Source: Desulfovibrio sp. JC010
GTDB taxonomy: Bacteria > Desulfobacterota > Desulfovibrionia > Desulfovibrionales > Desulfovibrionaceae
Assembly (NCBI RefSeq): GCF_010470675.1
Contig: NZ_VOIQ01000008.1
Span: 26,243 to 90,242, forward strand
DNA: 64,000 bases
Direction of reading: 5' to 3'
This document shows positions 27,994 through 36,709 of the stretch, in pieces. The position numbers were made by a program, and so were the translations under genes. The notes beneath the pieces were generated by a model. The model did not search any database and was not told the DNA's origin. It saw only the letters and a list, made by a program, of their open reading frames with translations. Position 1 is the first letter of the stretch. Each line of letters begins with the position of its first letter.

Positions 27994-28995
27994 ATGACCA
28001 TTGATAAATTCGACTTTGACGCAACCCTGCTGACCGTAAATTTCGCCACCCGTTTGCTGGCCATGGAAGTGGACCCCGACATTCTTACTGACCGGGTTCT
28101 GGAAGCTTTCTGCGATCTCGGCAACTGTCAGGATGCGACCCTGATGATGTATGACGAGTACCGCCAGCTCAAAGGCGTTGCTGCCTCCCTCAATCAGCGC
28201 AGATTCATCATCGATGAGCAGATTCCGCTGAACAAGGCCATGGAAGAGGCCGCACAATCCCTGAAGCCGGTAGTTCGCCCGGTCTGCGATGATTCAATCT
28301 ATCCCCTGCCTTCGGAATGCTGCGATTCGGAAAAGACCTGCCTGTGTATCCCGCTGGTTGGTTCGCGGGACCGCATCCGGGGATTTGTAACCCTCTACCG
28401 CCCTAAAGATCAGCAGTGGGATATTTCAGAACTTTTCCAGCTGGGCATCATATCTACAGTTGCCGCAATTTCCATTGAAAACTCGCGCCTCTTCCGCCAG
28501 ACCATCGAAGACAGCCTGACCGGACTGTACATGCGCCGCTACCTGTTCATCCGGCTGCGCGAGGAAGTTCAGCGTTTCAAACGCCGCGGCGGTCCGCTCT
28601 CAGCAATCATGCTTGATATCGATCACTTCAAATCCGTAAATGACACCTACGGCCATGCCACCGGAGACGTGGTCCTGCGTACAGTTGGACACATCCTGCA
28701 CGACAGCAGCCGTCAGGGGGTAGACCTGCCCTGCCGTTACGGCGGCGAGGAATTTGTCATCCTCATGCCCGGTTCAGAAAAAAAAGAAGCGGAAATAGTA
28801 GCGGAAAGAATCAGGGCTGCCTGCGAGGCAAAAGAAATTCACGCCCCGGAAGGCAAGGTCAAAGTAACCATCAGCTGCGGAATCTCATCAATTGAAGAAT
28901 GTCAGGAACCTTCCGCAGAAGAACTGCTGAAAATCGCGGACCAGCGGCTGTACTGCGCCAAGGAGACAGGCCGTAACAGAGTGGTGAGCAGGTAG
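27994..28995 (+). CDS. Diguanylate cyclase with N-terminal GAF-like domain
   Basis: A 333-residue cytoplasmic protein starting at ATG 27994. Residues 20-160 form a GAF-like sensor with several cysteines (ECCDSEKTCLC). Residues 165-333 are a GGDEF domain with an intact active-site loop RYGGEEF, the metal-binding DIDHFKSVND and TYGHATGD. It should make cyclic di-GMP from GTP. No RxxD inhibitory site is obvious before GGEEF (CRYGGEEF). It converges with the glycosyltransferase gene with 1 bp between stops. Confidence 0.9.
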   Translation: MTIDKFDFDATLLTVNFATRLLAMEVDPDILTDRVLEAFCDLGNCQDATLMMYDEYRQLKGVAASLNQRRFIIDEQIPLNKAMEEAAQSLKPVVRPVCDDSIYPLPSECCDSEKTCLCIPLVGSRDRIRGFVTLYRPKDQQWDISELFQLGIISTVAAISIENSRLFRQTIEDSLTGLYMRRYLFIRLREEVQRFKRRGGPLSAIMLDIDHFKSVNDTYGHATGDVVLRTVGHILHDSSRQGVDLPCRYGGEEFVILMPGSEKKEAEIVAERIRAACEAKEIHAPEGKVKVTISCGISSIEECQEPSAEELLKIADQRLYCAKETGRNRVVSR

Positions 28996-28996
28996 G

Positions 28997-29737
28997 TTAC
29001 CTAAAAAACTTTTCCCGCAACAGCTTCAGCGCAAAAACCGTATTGGTCACCAGATAACGTTTCCACATGCGCCGAGGCTCCTGCACCAGACGATAAAACC
29101 ATTCCAACCCGTATTTCTGCATGAACTCAGGCGCACGCTTGGTCTTTCCGGCCAGAATATCGAAGGTTCCGCCCACGCCCATCACAAAACCCACACCGAG
29201 CTGTTCTTTCCAGCGGTTGATAAAATTCTCTTTTTTAGGGGAAGTTATGGCCACAAAAAGCATTTTCGCCCCGGACCCGGCAATGTCCCGCACAACAGAC
29301 TCTTCATCGTCCCAGAAATAGCCGTGGTGATATCCGGCGATTTTCAGCCGGGGATATTTCTGCTCAATCGCAACAACAGCTTTGTCCAGCACTTCCGCTT
29401 TTGCGCCCAGCAGATAAACAGGATCGCCTCCCTCCGCCGCCCTTTCAAGCAGCGCGTGAAACAGATCAATCCCGGCAACCCGTTCCTGCACATCATGGCC
29501 CGCAAACTGTGCGCCCCAAAGCACACCCATGCCGTCGATGTTAACGATATCGCAGCTCTGCACCGAAGCACAAAGCTGTGCGTCCCGGCCCATATTGACC
29601 AGCTTGGCAACATTGACCACCACATGCTGGGTGAACAGGCCGTACTTCAAACGGCTGAAAATCTCGTCAACCGTCTCAGCCATGGTCCACGCATGCATGC
29701 GCGCATTCATGAAATTTATGATTTTATGATTGATCAT
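28997..29737 (-). CDS. WecG/TagA/CpsF family glycosyltransferase
   Basis: A 246-residue enzyme with family motifs VVVNVAKLV, NIDGMGVLWGA (about residues 60-70), VYLLGAKAEVLDKA and the C-terminal PEFMQKYGLEWFYRLVQEPRRMWKR. Members transfer N-acetylmannosamine(uronate) or similar to a lipid-linked acceptor in envelope polysaccharide synthesis. The start ATG 29737 is preceded, 8 nt away, by a GGAGG that belongs to the neighbouring repeat element. The usual polysaccharide genes are not adjacent except the glycosyltransferase at 30.9 kb. Confidence 0.88.
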   Translation of the reverse strand: MINHKIINFMNARMHAWTMAETVDEIFSRLKYGLFTQHVVVNVAKLVNMGRDAQLCASVQSCDIVNIDGMGVLWGAQFAGHDVQERVAGIDLFHALLERAAEGGDPVYLLGAKAEVLDKAVVAIEQKYPRLKIAGYHHGYFWDDEESVVRDIAGSGAKMLFVAITSPKKENFINRWKEQLGVGFVMGVGGTFDILAGKTKRAPEFMQKYGLEWFYRLVQEPRRMWKRYLVTNTVFALKLLREKFFR

Positions 29738-29743
29738 TTTAGA

Positions 29744-29943
29744 TGCCTCCGGCGGCCCTCCGGGGGCCAAAGAAACTTTTTGAAAAAAGTTTCTCTGGAC
29801 TCTTCAAAAACTTTTAATAAGCTTCGCGAGTAGCGTACTAAGACGACTTCCATTTGAACAAACAGCGAAACCCTAATAAAACGTTTTGGGATTCTTAAAC
29901 CCTTTTGGAAAAGGGTTTAAGCCCCCGGAGGGTCGCCGAAGGC
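29744..29943. repeat. Dispersed intergenic element, composite copy (B)
   Basis: Same architecture as copy A: a left half with CCTCCGGCGG and the AGAAACTTTTT hairpin, about 60 bp of unique sequence, then an inverted right half with ACGTTTTGGGATTC and the CCCTTTT/AAAAGGG hairpin, ending in CCCGGAGGGTCGCCGAAGGC. It fills the whole gap between tatD and the WecG-type gene and supplies an SD to the latter. Confidence 0.85.
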
Positions 29944-30768
29944 TTAAAGACTGAAAAAACGGTGAGCGTTCTCTGAACAAATCCGCCACAGCTCATTCAC
30001 TTCCATTTCTTTCAGCTCCGCCACTTTTGCGGCAGTAAATACCACGAACGCGGGTTCGTTGCGCTTGCCGCGCCACGGCTCCGGGGTCAGGAACGGGCAG
30101 TCCGTTTCCAGCACCAGCCGATCCAGCGGAATGGACTTCACTGCTTGCTGCGCAATTTCGTTCTTCTTATATGTAACAGGTCCGGGCACAGAAATATACC
30201 AACCGTGATTGATAATGCGTTGCGCGGTCTCAGCATCCCCGCCGAAACAGTGCCAAAGCAGCGGTTTACCGGACCAGCCGAAATCCTCCAGCACTTCAAT
30301 GGTCCGCTCATGGGAATCGCGGCTGTGGATGACCACCGGAAGGTCCAGTTCATCGGCCAGCTGAAGCTGCTTGCGGAAAACATCTTCCTGCACATCATAC
30401 GGCACGCGGTCCCAATAGAAATCAAGACCGATCTCACCCACTGCTTTCAGCCGCGGGTCAGCCTTAAAAGCTTCGCGCATGGCAGCGATGTCTTCTTCCA
30501 CAAACTTACCGGAATCATTGGGATGCACGCCGAGCAGAAAGAACACTTCCGGGTAATCCGCGAAGAGTTCTTTATTTTCATTGTACGCCCGCGGTCCCAG
30601 AAAGACGTTACCGATACGGCCCACGCCGCTTTCTTTGGCCCGGGCCATTACTTCCGGCAGATCGTCACGGAAATCATCCAGATCCAGATGGGCATGGGTC
30701 TCCACGCCCGGAATATCAATGCCCACGCTCTGGGGCAATGCTCTGTTTTTCTTTTTTTTCTTAGCCAT
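29944..30768 (-). CDS. tatD: TatD family metal-dependent hydrolase/DNase
   Basis: A 274-residue TIM-barrel hydrolase. Metal ligands: HAHLDLDDF near residue 24, GEIGLDF, VIHSRDSHERT, LLWHCFGGD, and LETDCPFLTP. The first 12 residues are strongly basic (KKKKKNRALP), an extra compared with typical TatD. Members show 3'-5' exonuclease activity. Stop lies against element B, and element C is upstream. Confidence 0.9.
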   Translation of the reverse strand: MAKKKKKNRALPQSVGIDIPGVETHAHLDLDDFRDDLPEVMARAKESGVGRIGNVFLGPRAYNENKELFADYPEVFFLLGVHPNDSGKFVEEDIAAMREAFKADPRLKAVGEIGLDFYWDRVPYDVQEDVFRKQLQLADELDLPVVIHSRDSHERTIEVLEDFGWSGKPLLWHCFGGDAETAQRIINHGWYISVPGPVTYKKNEIAQQAVKSIPLDRLVLETDCPFLTPEPWRGKRNEPAFVVFTAAKVAELKEMEVNELWRICSENAHRFFSL

Positions 30769-30779
30769 AAGAGTATATT

Positions 30780-30877
30780 GATGCGCTTCGCGCTATTTGA
30801 TGAAAGGATTTCGCCTCCGGCGGCCAGAGAAACTTTTGCAAAAGTTTCTCTGGACTCTTCAAAACCTTTTATTAGGG
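30780..30877. repeat. Dispersed intergenic element, single copy (C)
   Basis: Full single unit: GATGCGCTTCGCGC module, TTCGCCTCCGGCGGCC, a perfect AGAGAAACTTT/AAAGTTTCTCT hairpin, GGACTCTTCAAAACCTTTTATTAGGG. Located upstream of tatD. Confidence 0.85.
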
Positions 30878-30935
30878 AATTTGAACTTGCACGGTAAGCT
30901 GTGCCTCAGGGGCGTCAATTTTAAATAAAAATTTC

Positions 30936-31919
30936 TTAAAAATTATTCCAAATACTCAAAACCGTCCTTTCCTGCTCTTTCATTGTATAGGAACGGATGG
31001 TCTGTTGCCCGGCTTCCAGCGCGCTGTCAAGGACGGGACCGCCATCGCGCCAGAGGATGATGGCTTTTTCGAGATTGAAGGCTGCGTCGAGCACGTCGGC
31101 GTCTGCGGACCAGAAACCGTTGCCGGACCACGGGACTTCGCGCAGCGGCCACCACGGCTTGAAAGTCGCACCTTCAATCTGGCGCATATAATCCCAGCCG
31201 CCAAAGCCGGAAAAGCCGACCGGGATGCAGCCGGAAGCAAGGGATTCCAGCGGCGGCAGCGGGCAGCCTTCCGGGAACCCGGAAACAAGAAAAATATGGC
31301 AGGAACGCAAGGTCTCGGCCACGCCCTGCGCATCCATCCCGGCAATCTCCACCCAGCGGACCTCGGCCCCCTGATTGCGCGATTCAAAAATAGATTTAAT
31401 CTGGCTTACAAGGGCCTTGTTCTTACGCGGCATGTAAGCGATGCGAATCTTACCGGACGGTTTCTTGTCCGGGGCATGAAATAACCCCGTATCAATGCCC
31501 GGTCTCAGGATCGGCGAGACCTTGCCTACGGTCTGTTGCATGAACCACTCCACCGGATGGGAAACCGCCAGAAAGGAAACAGGCAGACTGGCCCACGAAA
31601 CCCCTTCCGGCAGGGACGAAAACAAATAAGCCCAGTTCTGGCAGTAAACCACACAGCGCGCTCCCGCGTTCAAACCCGGCGCAAGGCTGTTTACCCAGCC
31701 TTCGGGAACCAGCCATAGATCATCCGGTGTAAGCTGCACATCATCCCAATGAATAGGTTCAGGGTAACCCTCGGCCAACTGCGGCATCCAGCTCCCCTTC
31801 TCACGCATGACAAGCTGCACATCATGTCCATGCCGGGCGAGAATAGAAGCTATCTGGCAAAAAACAGTAATCCCCCCGGTAGCTTTGCGAACCGGAGGTA
31901 TAAATATATATGTTTTCAT
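30936..31919 (-). CDS. Glycosyltransferase of the GT4 type
   Basis: A 327-residue cytoplasmic enzyme. Its N-terminal domain begins IFIPPVRKATGGITVFCQIASILARHGHDV. The C-terminal donor-binding domain contains ILRPGIDTGLF, RIAYMPRKNK and the E-x7-E-type signature region FLVSGFPEGCPLPPLESLASGCIPVGF. I chose ATG 31919 (AAGGG upstream); the longer frame only adds repeat-element sequence. Acceptor unknown. Confidence 0.82.
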   Translation of the reverse strand: MKTYIFIPPVRKATGGITVFCQIASILARHGHDVQLVMREKGSWMPQLAEGYPEPIHWDDVQLTPDDLWLVPEGWVNSLAPGLNAGARCVVYCQNWAYLFSSLPEGVSWASLPVSFLAVSHPVEWFMQQTVGKVSPILRPGIDTGLFHAPDKKPSGKIRIAYMPRKNKALVSQIKSIFESRNQGAEVRWVEIAGMDAQGVAETLRSCHIFLVSGFPEGCPLPPLESLASGCIPVGFSGFGGWDYMRQIEGATFKPWWPLREVPWSGNGFWSADADVLDAAFNLEKAIILWRDGGPVLDSALEAGQQTIRSYTMKEQERTVLSIWNNF

Positions 31920-31985
31920 AATTTGTTCCCTTGGGCGAAACATACAATTGTTTAAACAGATTGAAAAGCATTCCCCCAAACGAAG

Positions 31986-32095
31986 CGGCGAAGCCCCGAT
32001 AAAAGGTTTTGGGAGAGTCCAGAGAACCCTTTTGCAAAAGGGTTCTCTGGCCGCCGGAGGCAAAATCTTTCCATAAAAAAGCGCGATAGCGCATC
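31986..32095. repeat. Dispersed intergenic element, inverted single copy (D)
   Basis: Reverse complement of the element unit: GGCGAAGCCCC, AAAAGGTTTTGGGAGAGTCC, AGAGAACCCTTTT/AAAAGGGTTCTCT hairpin, GGCCGCCGGAGGC, then AGCGCGATAGCGCATC. It separates the glycosyltransferase gene from the sigma-54 activator. Confidence 0.88.
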
Positions 32096-32121
32096 ATACC
32101 TATCCATGTTACTGAAACAAT

Positions 32122-33522
32122 GTGACACATGAATCCCCATATATAATCAACGGCCTGATGGACCAGCAGTTCTTGTTGCCGGACCTTTTGAACGAGGTCC
32201 CTATCGGCATTGCGGTTCTGGACATTGAAGGCCGCATCAAGCTTGCAAACCGCGCATGGCAGACCATCACCGGTGCCGACCCTGAATCCATGCAAGGCCT
32301 TAAATGCTATCTGGGGTTGCGTTGCGACTACTGCTTCAAGGGCTGCCCGGTCATGGCCGATAAGGCTGATTTTCAAACTGTCTCCGTTGATGCGGATATT
32401 ATTGACCGCACCCGCACCAAAGTTCCCATCCGGCTGAATATCTCGCCCATTGTTAATAATAAAAATGTGATTTCGGGATATGTGGAGACCATTCAGGACA
32501 TCCGGCAGGTTGCGGAACTGAGCAGCTCGGCCAGCAAGGCTTACTCGCTGGGCGGACTCATCGGCACCAGCCCGGAGATGGTTAAAATTTTCAGCATGGT
32601 TCCATCCATTGCGGCCACAGATTCATCGGTCCTGATCACCGGGGAAACCGGGACCGGTAAAGATGTTCTGGCCGAGGCCATCCACAATGCCTCGGACCGG
32701 GCAGGCGCACCTTTCATCAAGGTCAACTGCGGTGCCCTGCCGGAGACTTTGCTGGAATCGGAACTTTTCGGTCATGTAAAAGGCGCATTTACCGGGGCCA
32801 ATGAAGACCGGCCCGGACGCATCAAACTGGCCCACAACGGCTCTTTCTTTTTGACCGAGATCGGGGACTTACCCCTGCCCTTGCAGGTCAAACTGCTTTC
32901 ATTTCTGGATGACAAAGTAATCCATCCACTGGGCAGCTCGCGGGGCTTCAATGCTGATGTGCGGGTTATTGTTGCCACCCACCGGGACTTGAAACGCATG
33001 GTGCAGGAAAAGACCTTCCGCGCCGACCTGCTCTTCAGGCTGAATGTTGTGCATCTGCACCTGCCGCCGCTAAGGGAACGCGGAGATGACATTCTGCTGC
33101 TCAAAAATCATTTCCTGATGGAATATTGCAACAAATTTAACAAGAAAATAAAAGGCTTCACAAAAAAATCAGCCAAAATTCTATCCGCATACCGCTACCC
33201 CGGCAACGTGCGTGAACTGAGCAATATTGTGGAATACGCGGTCAACTTCTGCGACCGGGACATCATCGGCTCCAGCCACCTGCCCGCCTACCTTACCGAG
33301 CAGGACATCCTGCGCCCGGTAACGGAAACAACTCATGCCGCACAGGAACGGGGAGTTCCTGTTGAATATTCCTCAGCCCAGAGCTGGGATGATGCGGAGA
33401 AACAGATGATCATGGATACGCTGGTCAAATGCGGAGGCCGTAAAGGTGAAGCAGCCAATATGCTCGGCTGGTCCCGCTCCACCTTCTGGCGCAAGATGAA
33501 AAAACACTCCATCAGCGGATAA
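32122..33522 (+). CDS. Sigma-54-dependent activator with cysteine-rich PAS domain
   Basis: A 466-residue enhancer-binding protein from GTG 32122 (ATG 32158 is an alternative). A PAS domain (about 20-130) contains four cysteines at 62, 68, 71 and 75, possibly a redox or Fe-S site. The AAA+ domain has Walker A GETGTGKD (174-181), GAFTGA (221-226) that contacts sigma-54, and an arginine finger region. The Walker B reads SFFLTEIG, so the usual Asp is Thr245 while the Glu is kept. A Fis-type helix-turn-helix ends the protein (GGRKGEAANMLGWSRSTFWRKM). Four bp before a NifX-like gene. The sigma-54 promoter 520 bp downstream is a likely target. Confidence 0.9.
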   Translation: MTHESPYIINGLMDQQFLLPDLLNEVPIGIAVLDIEGRIKLANRAWQTITGADPESMQGLKCYLGLRCDYCFKGCPVMADKADFQTVSVDADIIDRTRTKVPIRLNISPIVNNKNVISGYVETIQDIRQVAELSSSASKAYSLGGLIGTSPEMVKIFSMVPSIAATDSSVLITGETGTGKDVLAEAIHNASDRAGAPFIKVNCGALPETLLESELFGHVKGAFTGANEDRPGRIKLAHNGSFFLTEIGDLPLPLQVKLLSFLDDKVIHPLGSSRGFNADVRVIVATHRDLKRMVQEKTFRADLLFRLNVVHLHLPPLRERGDDILLLKNHFLMEYCNKFNKKIKGFTKKSAKILSAYRYPGNVRELSNIVEYAVNFCDRDIIGSSHLPAYLTEQDILRPVTETTHAAQERGVPVEYSSAQSWDDAEKQMIMDTLVKCGGRKGEAANMLGWSRSTFWRKMKKHSISG

Positions 33523-33525
33523 CAC

Positions 33526-33861
33526 ATGTCACATAAAATCATGATCCCCCTTCACAACGATGAGGTTGCCCCCCGCTTCGACCTTGCTACCGACGTACTG
33601 CTGGCAAAATTCCGCTCCGACGGCGAAACCAGTGAACGTATCATCGTCCTGCCGCAGGCTTCCGCCGATGACCTCTGCGCCCTGGCCACCTCGGACAACA
33701 CCGATGCCGTGGTCTGCGGCGGCATTGATGACGAGCATTACCAGTACCTCAAATGGAAAGGCATCGAGGTCCTCGACGATGTCATCGGTCCGGTTAAAAA
33801 AGTCATGCAGGCATATAAGGACAACAAGCTCGCCCGTGGTGACAATTTTTACATGGTTTAG
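33526..33861 (+). CDS. NifX/NafY-family dinitrogenase iron-molybdenum cofactor-like protein
   Basis: A 111-residue single-domain protein of the NifX/NifB-C-terminal family: KIMIPLHNDEVAPRFDLATDVLLA, then NTDAVVCGGIDDEHYQYLKWKGIEVLDDVIGPV. Family members bind Fe-S or metal cofactor clusters. One conserved cysteine (VVCGG) is present. It is cotranscribed with the preceding sigma-54 activator (3-bp gap), so it may modulate or sense metal or cluster status for it. This is inference. No nif genes are in the window. Confidence 0.83.
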   Translation: MSHKIMIPLHNDEVAPRFDLATDVLLAKFRSDGETSERIIVLPQASADDLCALATSDNTDAVVCGGIDDEHYQYLKWKGIEVLDDVIGPVKKVMQAYKDNKLARGDNFYMV

Positions 33862-34120
33862 CCCTCTTTTCTAACCCCCCGAAAATCAACTATCATTTGT
33901 AACCACTCTCTGTTTTTGTTTCTTTTTGTTTCATAATGTTTCTTGAGAAAGTTTTCACAATGATTCACTTTGTTTCAACAAAAAGAAACAAAAAACTTCC
34001 CTGCAAGGATAAAAGTCTGGTATAAATGGAATTATTTTATCTGGCACACCGAGTGCTTTTAGAGAACGGGTGCTGCAGAGGCCGAATTCCCGGCCAGTAG
34101 CCAAGACAACGTTTTAAAAC
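33862..34120. promoter_or_regulatory. Enhancer-like region with TGTTTC repeats upstream of a sigma-54 promoter
   Basis: About 260 bp. TGTTTC/GAAACA motifs recur about six times between 33915 and 33995. They include an 18-bp perfect inverted repeat (33913-33930 with 33977-33994, 46 bp apart). This lies 50-130 bp before the sigma-54 promoter at 34042, the right place for an upstream activating sequence. The nearby activator at 32122 is the obvious candidate ligand. The long inverted repeat could also end the activator-NifX transcript. Confidence 0.6.
34042..34057 (+). promoter_or_regulatory. Sigma-54 (-24/-12) promoter
   Basis: TGGCAC-ACCGA-GTGCT: the -24 GG and -12 GC have the correct spacing, with one mismatch from the TTGC consensus. 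It lies 64 bp upstream of the first gene of the transporter operon. Confidence 0.75.
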
Positions 34121-34483
34121 ATGAAAATAATGATTGTTGAAAAGGACTCGGAATTCCGTGAACACCTCGTACTGCGACTAAGGGGTGAAGGCCTGACTGT
34201 CGCAGAATCCGGAAACCTTGATGAAGCTGAAGAGTTCATACGCGAGAATGAACTTCACGGCATTGTCCTCGGTCTTTCCGGATTCGGACGCAGTTCCTTG
34301 AAATTCATGGAGGATATTTCACCAGTCGTTCCTGATTTGAAAGTTGTTTTAATAAACCGGCACAATAAGATTCCGCTTTCCATAGAAGCTATGAATCTGG
34401 GGGCATGTGCTGAAATTTCAGTTCCGGTGGATATTGCCGCTCTGGTAAAGACATTGCGCAGGTTCTGCGCCCAGGCAAACTGA
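34121..34483 (+). CDS. Pseudo-receiver domain protein
   Basis: A 120-residue protein with the length and secondary-structure pattern of a CheY-like receiver (KIMIVEKDSEF..., LRGEGLTVAES). The phospho-acceptor position reads IVLGLSGFG instead of a D-containing strand, and the usual Lys-Pro after strand 5 reads ISVPVD. So the phosphorylation Asp and Lys both appear lost. It is the first gene after the sigma-54 promoter and CBS and transporter genes follow, suggesting a phosphorylation-independent regulatory or scaffold role. Confidence 0.7.
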   Translation: MKIMIVEKDSEFREHLVLRLRGEGLTVAESGNLDEAEEFIRENELHGIVLGLSGFGRSSLKFMEDISPVVPDLKVVLINRHNKIPLSIEAMNLGACAEISVPVDIAALVKTLRRFCAQAN

Positions 34484-34524
34484 GCGGAAAAATCCCATAC
34501 GGACAACCTACACAGGGGGAAAAC

Positions 34525-35070
34525 GTGAACAGTATTAAAGTTAAAGAACTTATGATCCCGGTTGAAGAATACAACCGGGTCACAAAGGAAACCACACTTG
34601 TTGAATCCATGCAGTGTCTCATCCAGCAGGGAGAAGACAAAAACCTTCCTCATCCCCACCGAGATCTGCTGGTGGAAGACGAGAACGGCAAGGTTATCGG
34701 CAAGGTAACCATGCTCGACATCTTTAAACACATGGAACCTTCCTACTTTAAAATGGACGACCAGCGTCATCCTAACGCACTGAATATGGATTTCGTCCAG
34801 AAAGTATACCGCGATTTCAATCTCTGGTCCGAACCGCTCAGCGAACTCTGCCGCAAAAGTGCCGGAGCCACTGCGGGTGAAATCATGCACGTACCTGCAA
34901 ACACCGAACTGCTGGACGAAAACGACAGCGTCGATAAGGCCCTGCATGCTTTCATGCTCGGGGTACACCAGCCCCTGTTGGTCCAGAAGGATGGACTGGT
35001 CACCGGGGTACTGCGTCTCGGTGATGTTTTTGAAAAAGTAAGATCCGCAATCCTCGCTTGCGAGATATAA
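34525..35070 (+). CDS. Tandem CBS-domain protein
   Basis: A 181-residue protein from GTG 34525 with AGGGGGAAAA upstream. Two CBS motifs can be read: VKELMIPVEEYNRVTKETTLVESMQCL...DLLVEDENGKVIGKVTMLDI, and TAGEIMHVPANTELLDEN...QPLLVQKDGLVTGVLRLGDVF. CBS pairs bind adenine nucleotides and often gate transporters. Here it lies 28 bp before a DASS transporter gene, so nucleotide control of that transporter is a fair inference. Confidence 0.85.
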   Translation: MNSIKVKELMIPVEEYNRVTKETTLVESMQCLIQQGEDKNLPHPHRDLLVEDENGKVIGKVTMLDIFKHMEPSYFKMDDQRHPNALNMDFVQKVYRDFNLWSEPLSELCRKSAGATAGEIMHVPANTELLDENDSVDKALHAFMLGVHQPLLVQKDGLVTGVLRLGDVFEKVRSAILACEI

Positions 35071-35098
35071 ACAGCCTAATTGCAAGGAGCTTAAAAAA

Positions 35099-36568
35099 AT
35101 GACTGCTGAAGTTGCAACCAAGCCCGGATTTGATTTCAAGAGGCTGTTCTTTATGCTGCTGGGCGTCGGCCTTTTCGCCCTCGTCTACTACTGCCCGGCG
35201 TGGCCCGATGCCGTTGATCCCGGCGGAGAACATTTTGTACTGACTAAAGAAGCCAAGGGCGCCATCGGAGTATTCCTGCTGGCCGGAACCTGGTGGGTAT
35301 TTGAAGTTGTACCCATCGGCGTAACCTCTCTGGCCATCGGCGTACTGCAGGCCATGTTTTTTATCCGCCCGGCCAAGGTGGCCTTCAAGGATTTTATGGA
35401 CCCCTCGGTTCTGTTTATATTTGCTTCCATCATGATCGGACTCGTCTTCACCAAGACCGGACTGACCAAGCGTCTGGCCTACAAGATGCTCATGGTTGTG
35501 GGTGAAAAAACCAGCCGCATCTATCTGGGTGTATTCGTTGTAACCGCGCTGCTGACCCATATCATGGCTCACACCGCTGTTGCGGCGACTGTTTACCCGC
35601 TGCTGCTGGCTATCTACTCCCTGTACGGAGAAGGCGACAAGCCCACCAAGTTCGGTAAGGGTCTGTTCATCGGTATGGCTTACGTGGCCGGTGCCGGTTC
35701 TATCGTAACCCTGCTCGGTGCTGCACGTGGTGCGGTTGCTCTCGGTTTCTACAACGAGATTCTGGGCAAAGACGTAACCTTCTTCGAACTTACCTACTAC
35801 ATGGCACCCATCGGCTGGGCCATGGTCTTCATCCTCTGGGGCTTCTTCATGGTCTTCCTGAAGCCTGAAAAGGACGTCATTCCCGGCCTGCGCGAAAAAG
35901 CCAGAGAGCTTAACTCCCAGATGGGTCCGCTTTCACGTGATGAAAAAATGGCGGCAATTCTGGTTGGTGGCGTTATCCTGATCATGAGCCTGCGCTCCTT
36001 TATCCCTGAACTGAAGGCCATCGACAAGACCTCCATCATTCTGGTCTCGTCCATCTCCTTCTTTGTATTCAAAATTCTGGACATCAATGACCTTGAAGAT
36101 ATTCCCTGGAACATCATTCTGCTCTTCGCAGGTGCCATGTCCATCGGTTTCTGCCTCTGGGATACCGGCGCGGCCAAGTGGATGGCGGTGAACTGGCTGG
36201 TCCTCTTCCAGGAGTCAAGCGGATTCATCTTCATCATGTCCATCGCCTTCTTCGTAATGATGATGACCAACTTCATCATGAACGTGGCGGCAATTGCGAT
36301 CTCGCTCCCGGTAGCACTGGTTATCGCGCCTTACCTCGGCGTTGCACCGGAAGTAATCCTCTTCGCAGCACTGGTTGTTGCCGGTATGCCCTTCCTCCTG
36401 CTGGTGGGTGCGGCTCCCAACGCCATTGCTTACGATTCCAAGCAGTTCACCACCGGGGAATTCTTCATGTACGGTATCCCCGCAAGTGTAATTCTGATGA
36501 TCGTAACCGGTATCTTCGTCAAGTTTATCTGGCCCATCATGGGAATGCCTGTAAGCTTGCCGGGTTAG
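35099..36568 (+). CDS. SLC13/DASS family sodium:anion symporter
   Basis: A 489-residue membrane protein with about 11-12 hydrophobic segments. Characteristic stretches include ILLAGTWWVFEVVPIGVTSLA near the start and NFIMNVAAIAISLPVALVIAPYLG plus GAAPNAIAYDSKQFTTGEFF near the end, where DASS members bind sodium and a dicarboxylate, sulfate or sulfonate. The exact anion cannot be read. Preceded by GCAAGGAG. Part of the sigma-54 operon 34121-39688 together with NhaB, which would return the sodium. Confidence 0.87.
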   Translation: MTAEVATKPGFDFKRLFFMLLGVGLFALVYYCPAWPDAVDPGGEHFVLTKEAKGAIGVFLLAGTWWVFEVVPIGVTSLAIGVLQAMFFIRPAKVAFKDFMDPSVLFIFASIMIGLVFTKTGLTKRLAYKMLMVVGEKTSRIYLGVFVVTALLTHIMAHTAVAATVYPLLLAIYSLYGEGDKPTKFGKGLFIGMAYVAGAGSIVTLLGAARGAVALGFYNEILGKDVTFFELTYYMAPIGWAMVFILWGFFMVFLKPEKDVIPGLREKARELNSQMGPLSRDEKMAAILVGGVILIMSLRSFIPELKAIDKTSIILVSSISFFVFKILDINDLEDIPWNIILLFAGAMSIGFCLWDTGAAKWMAVNWLVLFQESSGFIFIMSIAFFVMMMTNFIMNVAAIAISLPVALVIAPYLGVAPEVILFAALVVAGMPFLLLVGAAPNAIAYDSKQFTTGEFFMYGIPASVILMIVTGIFVKFIWPIMGMPVSLPG

Positions 36569-36605
36569 CCGTATAGGGTTATAAGGAAATATTAAACATA
36601 GGGCA

Positions 36606-36642
36606 GGACGGTCCCGGCAAGGCGTGCCGGGACCGTCCGATT
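36606..36642 (+). terminator. Intra-operon hairpin after the DASS gene
   Basis: A perfect 14-bp GC-rich stem (GGACGGTCCCGGCA with its complement, 5-nt loop) with only a weak T tract. It may terminate partially or protect the upstream mRNA. Confidence 0.65.
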
Positions 36643-36709
36643 TGTACAAACCCTGCTTCCGGTTTCCGCCTACGACTTCCGGTACTCAACCAAAAAGCGA
36701 GAAGGATTT

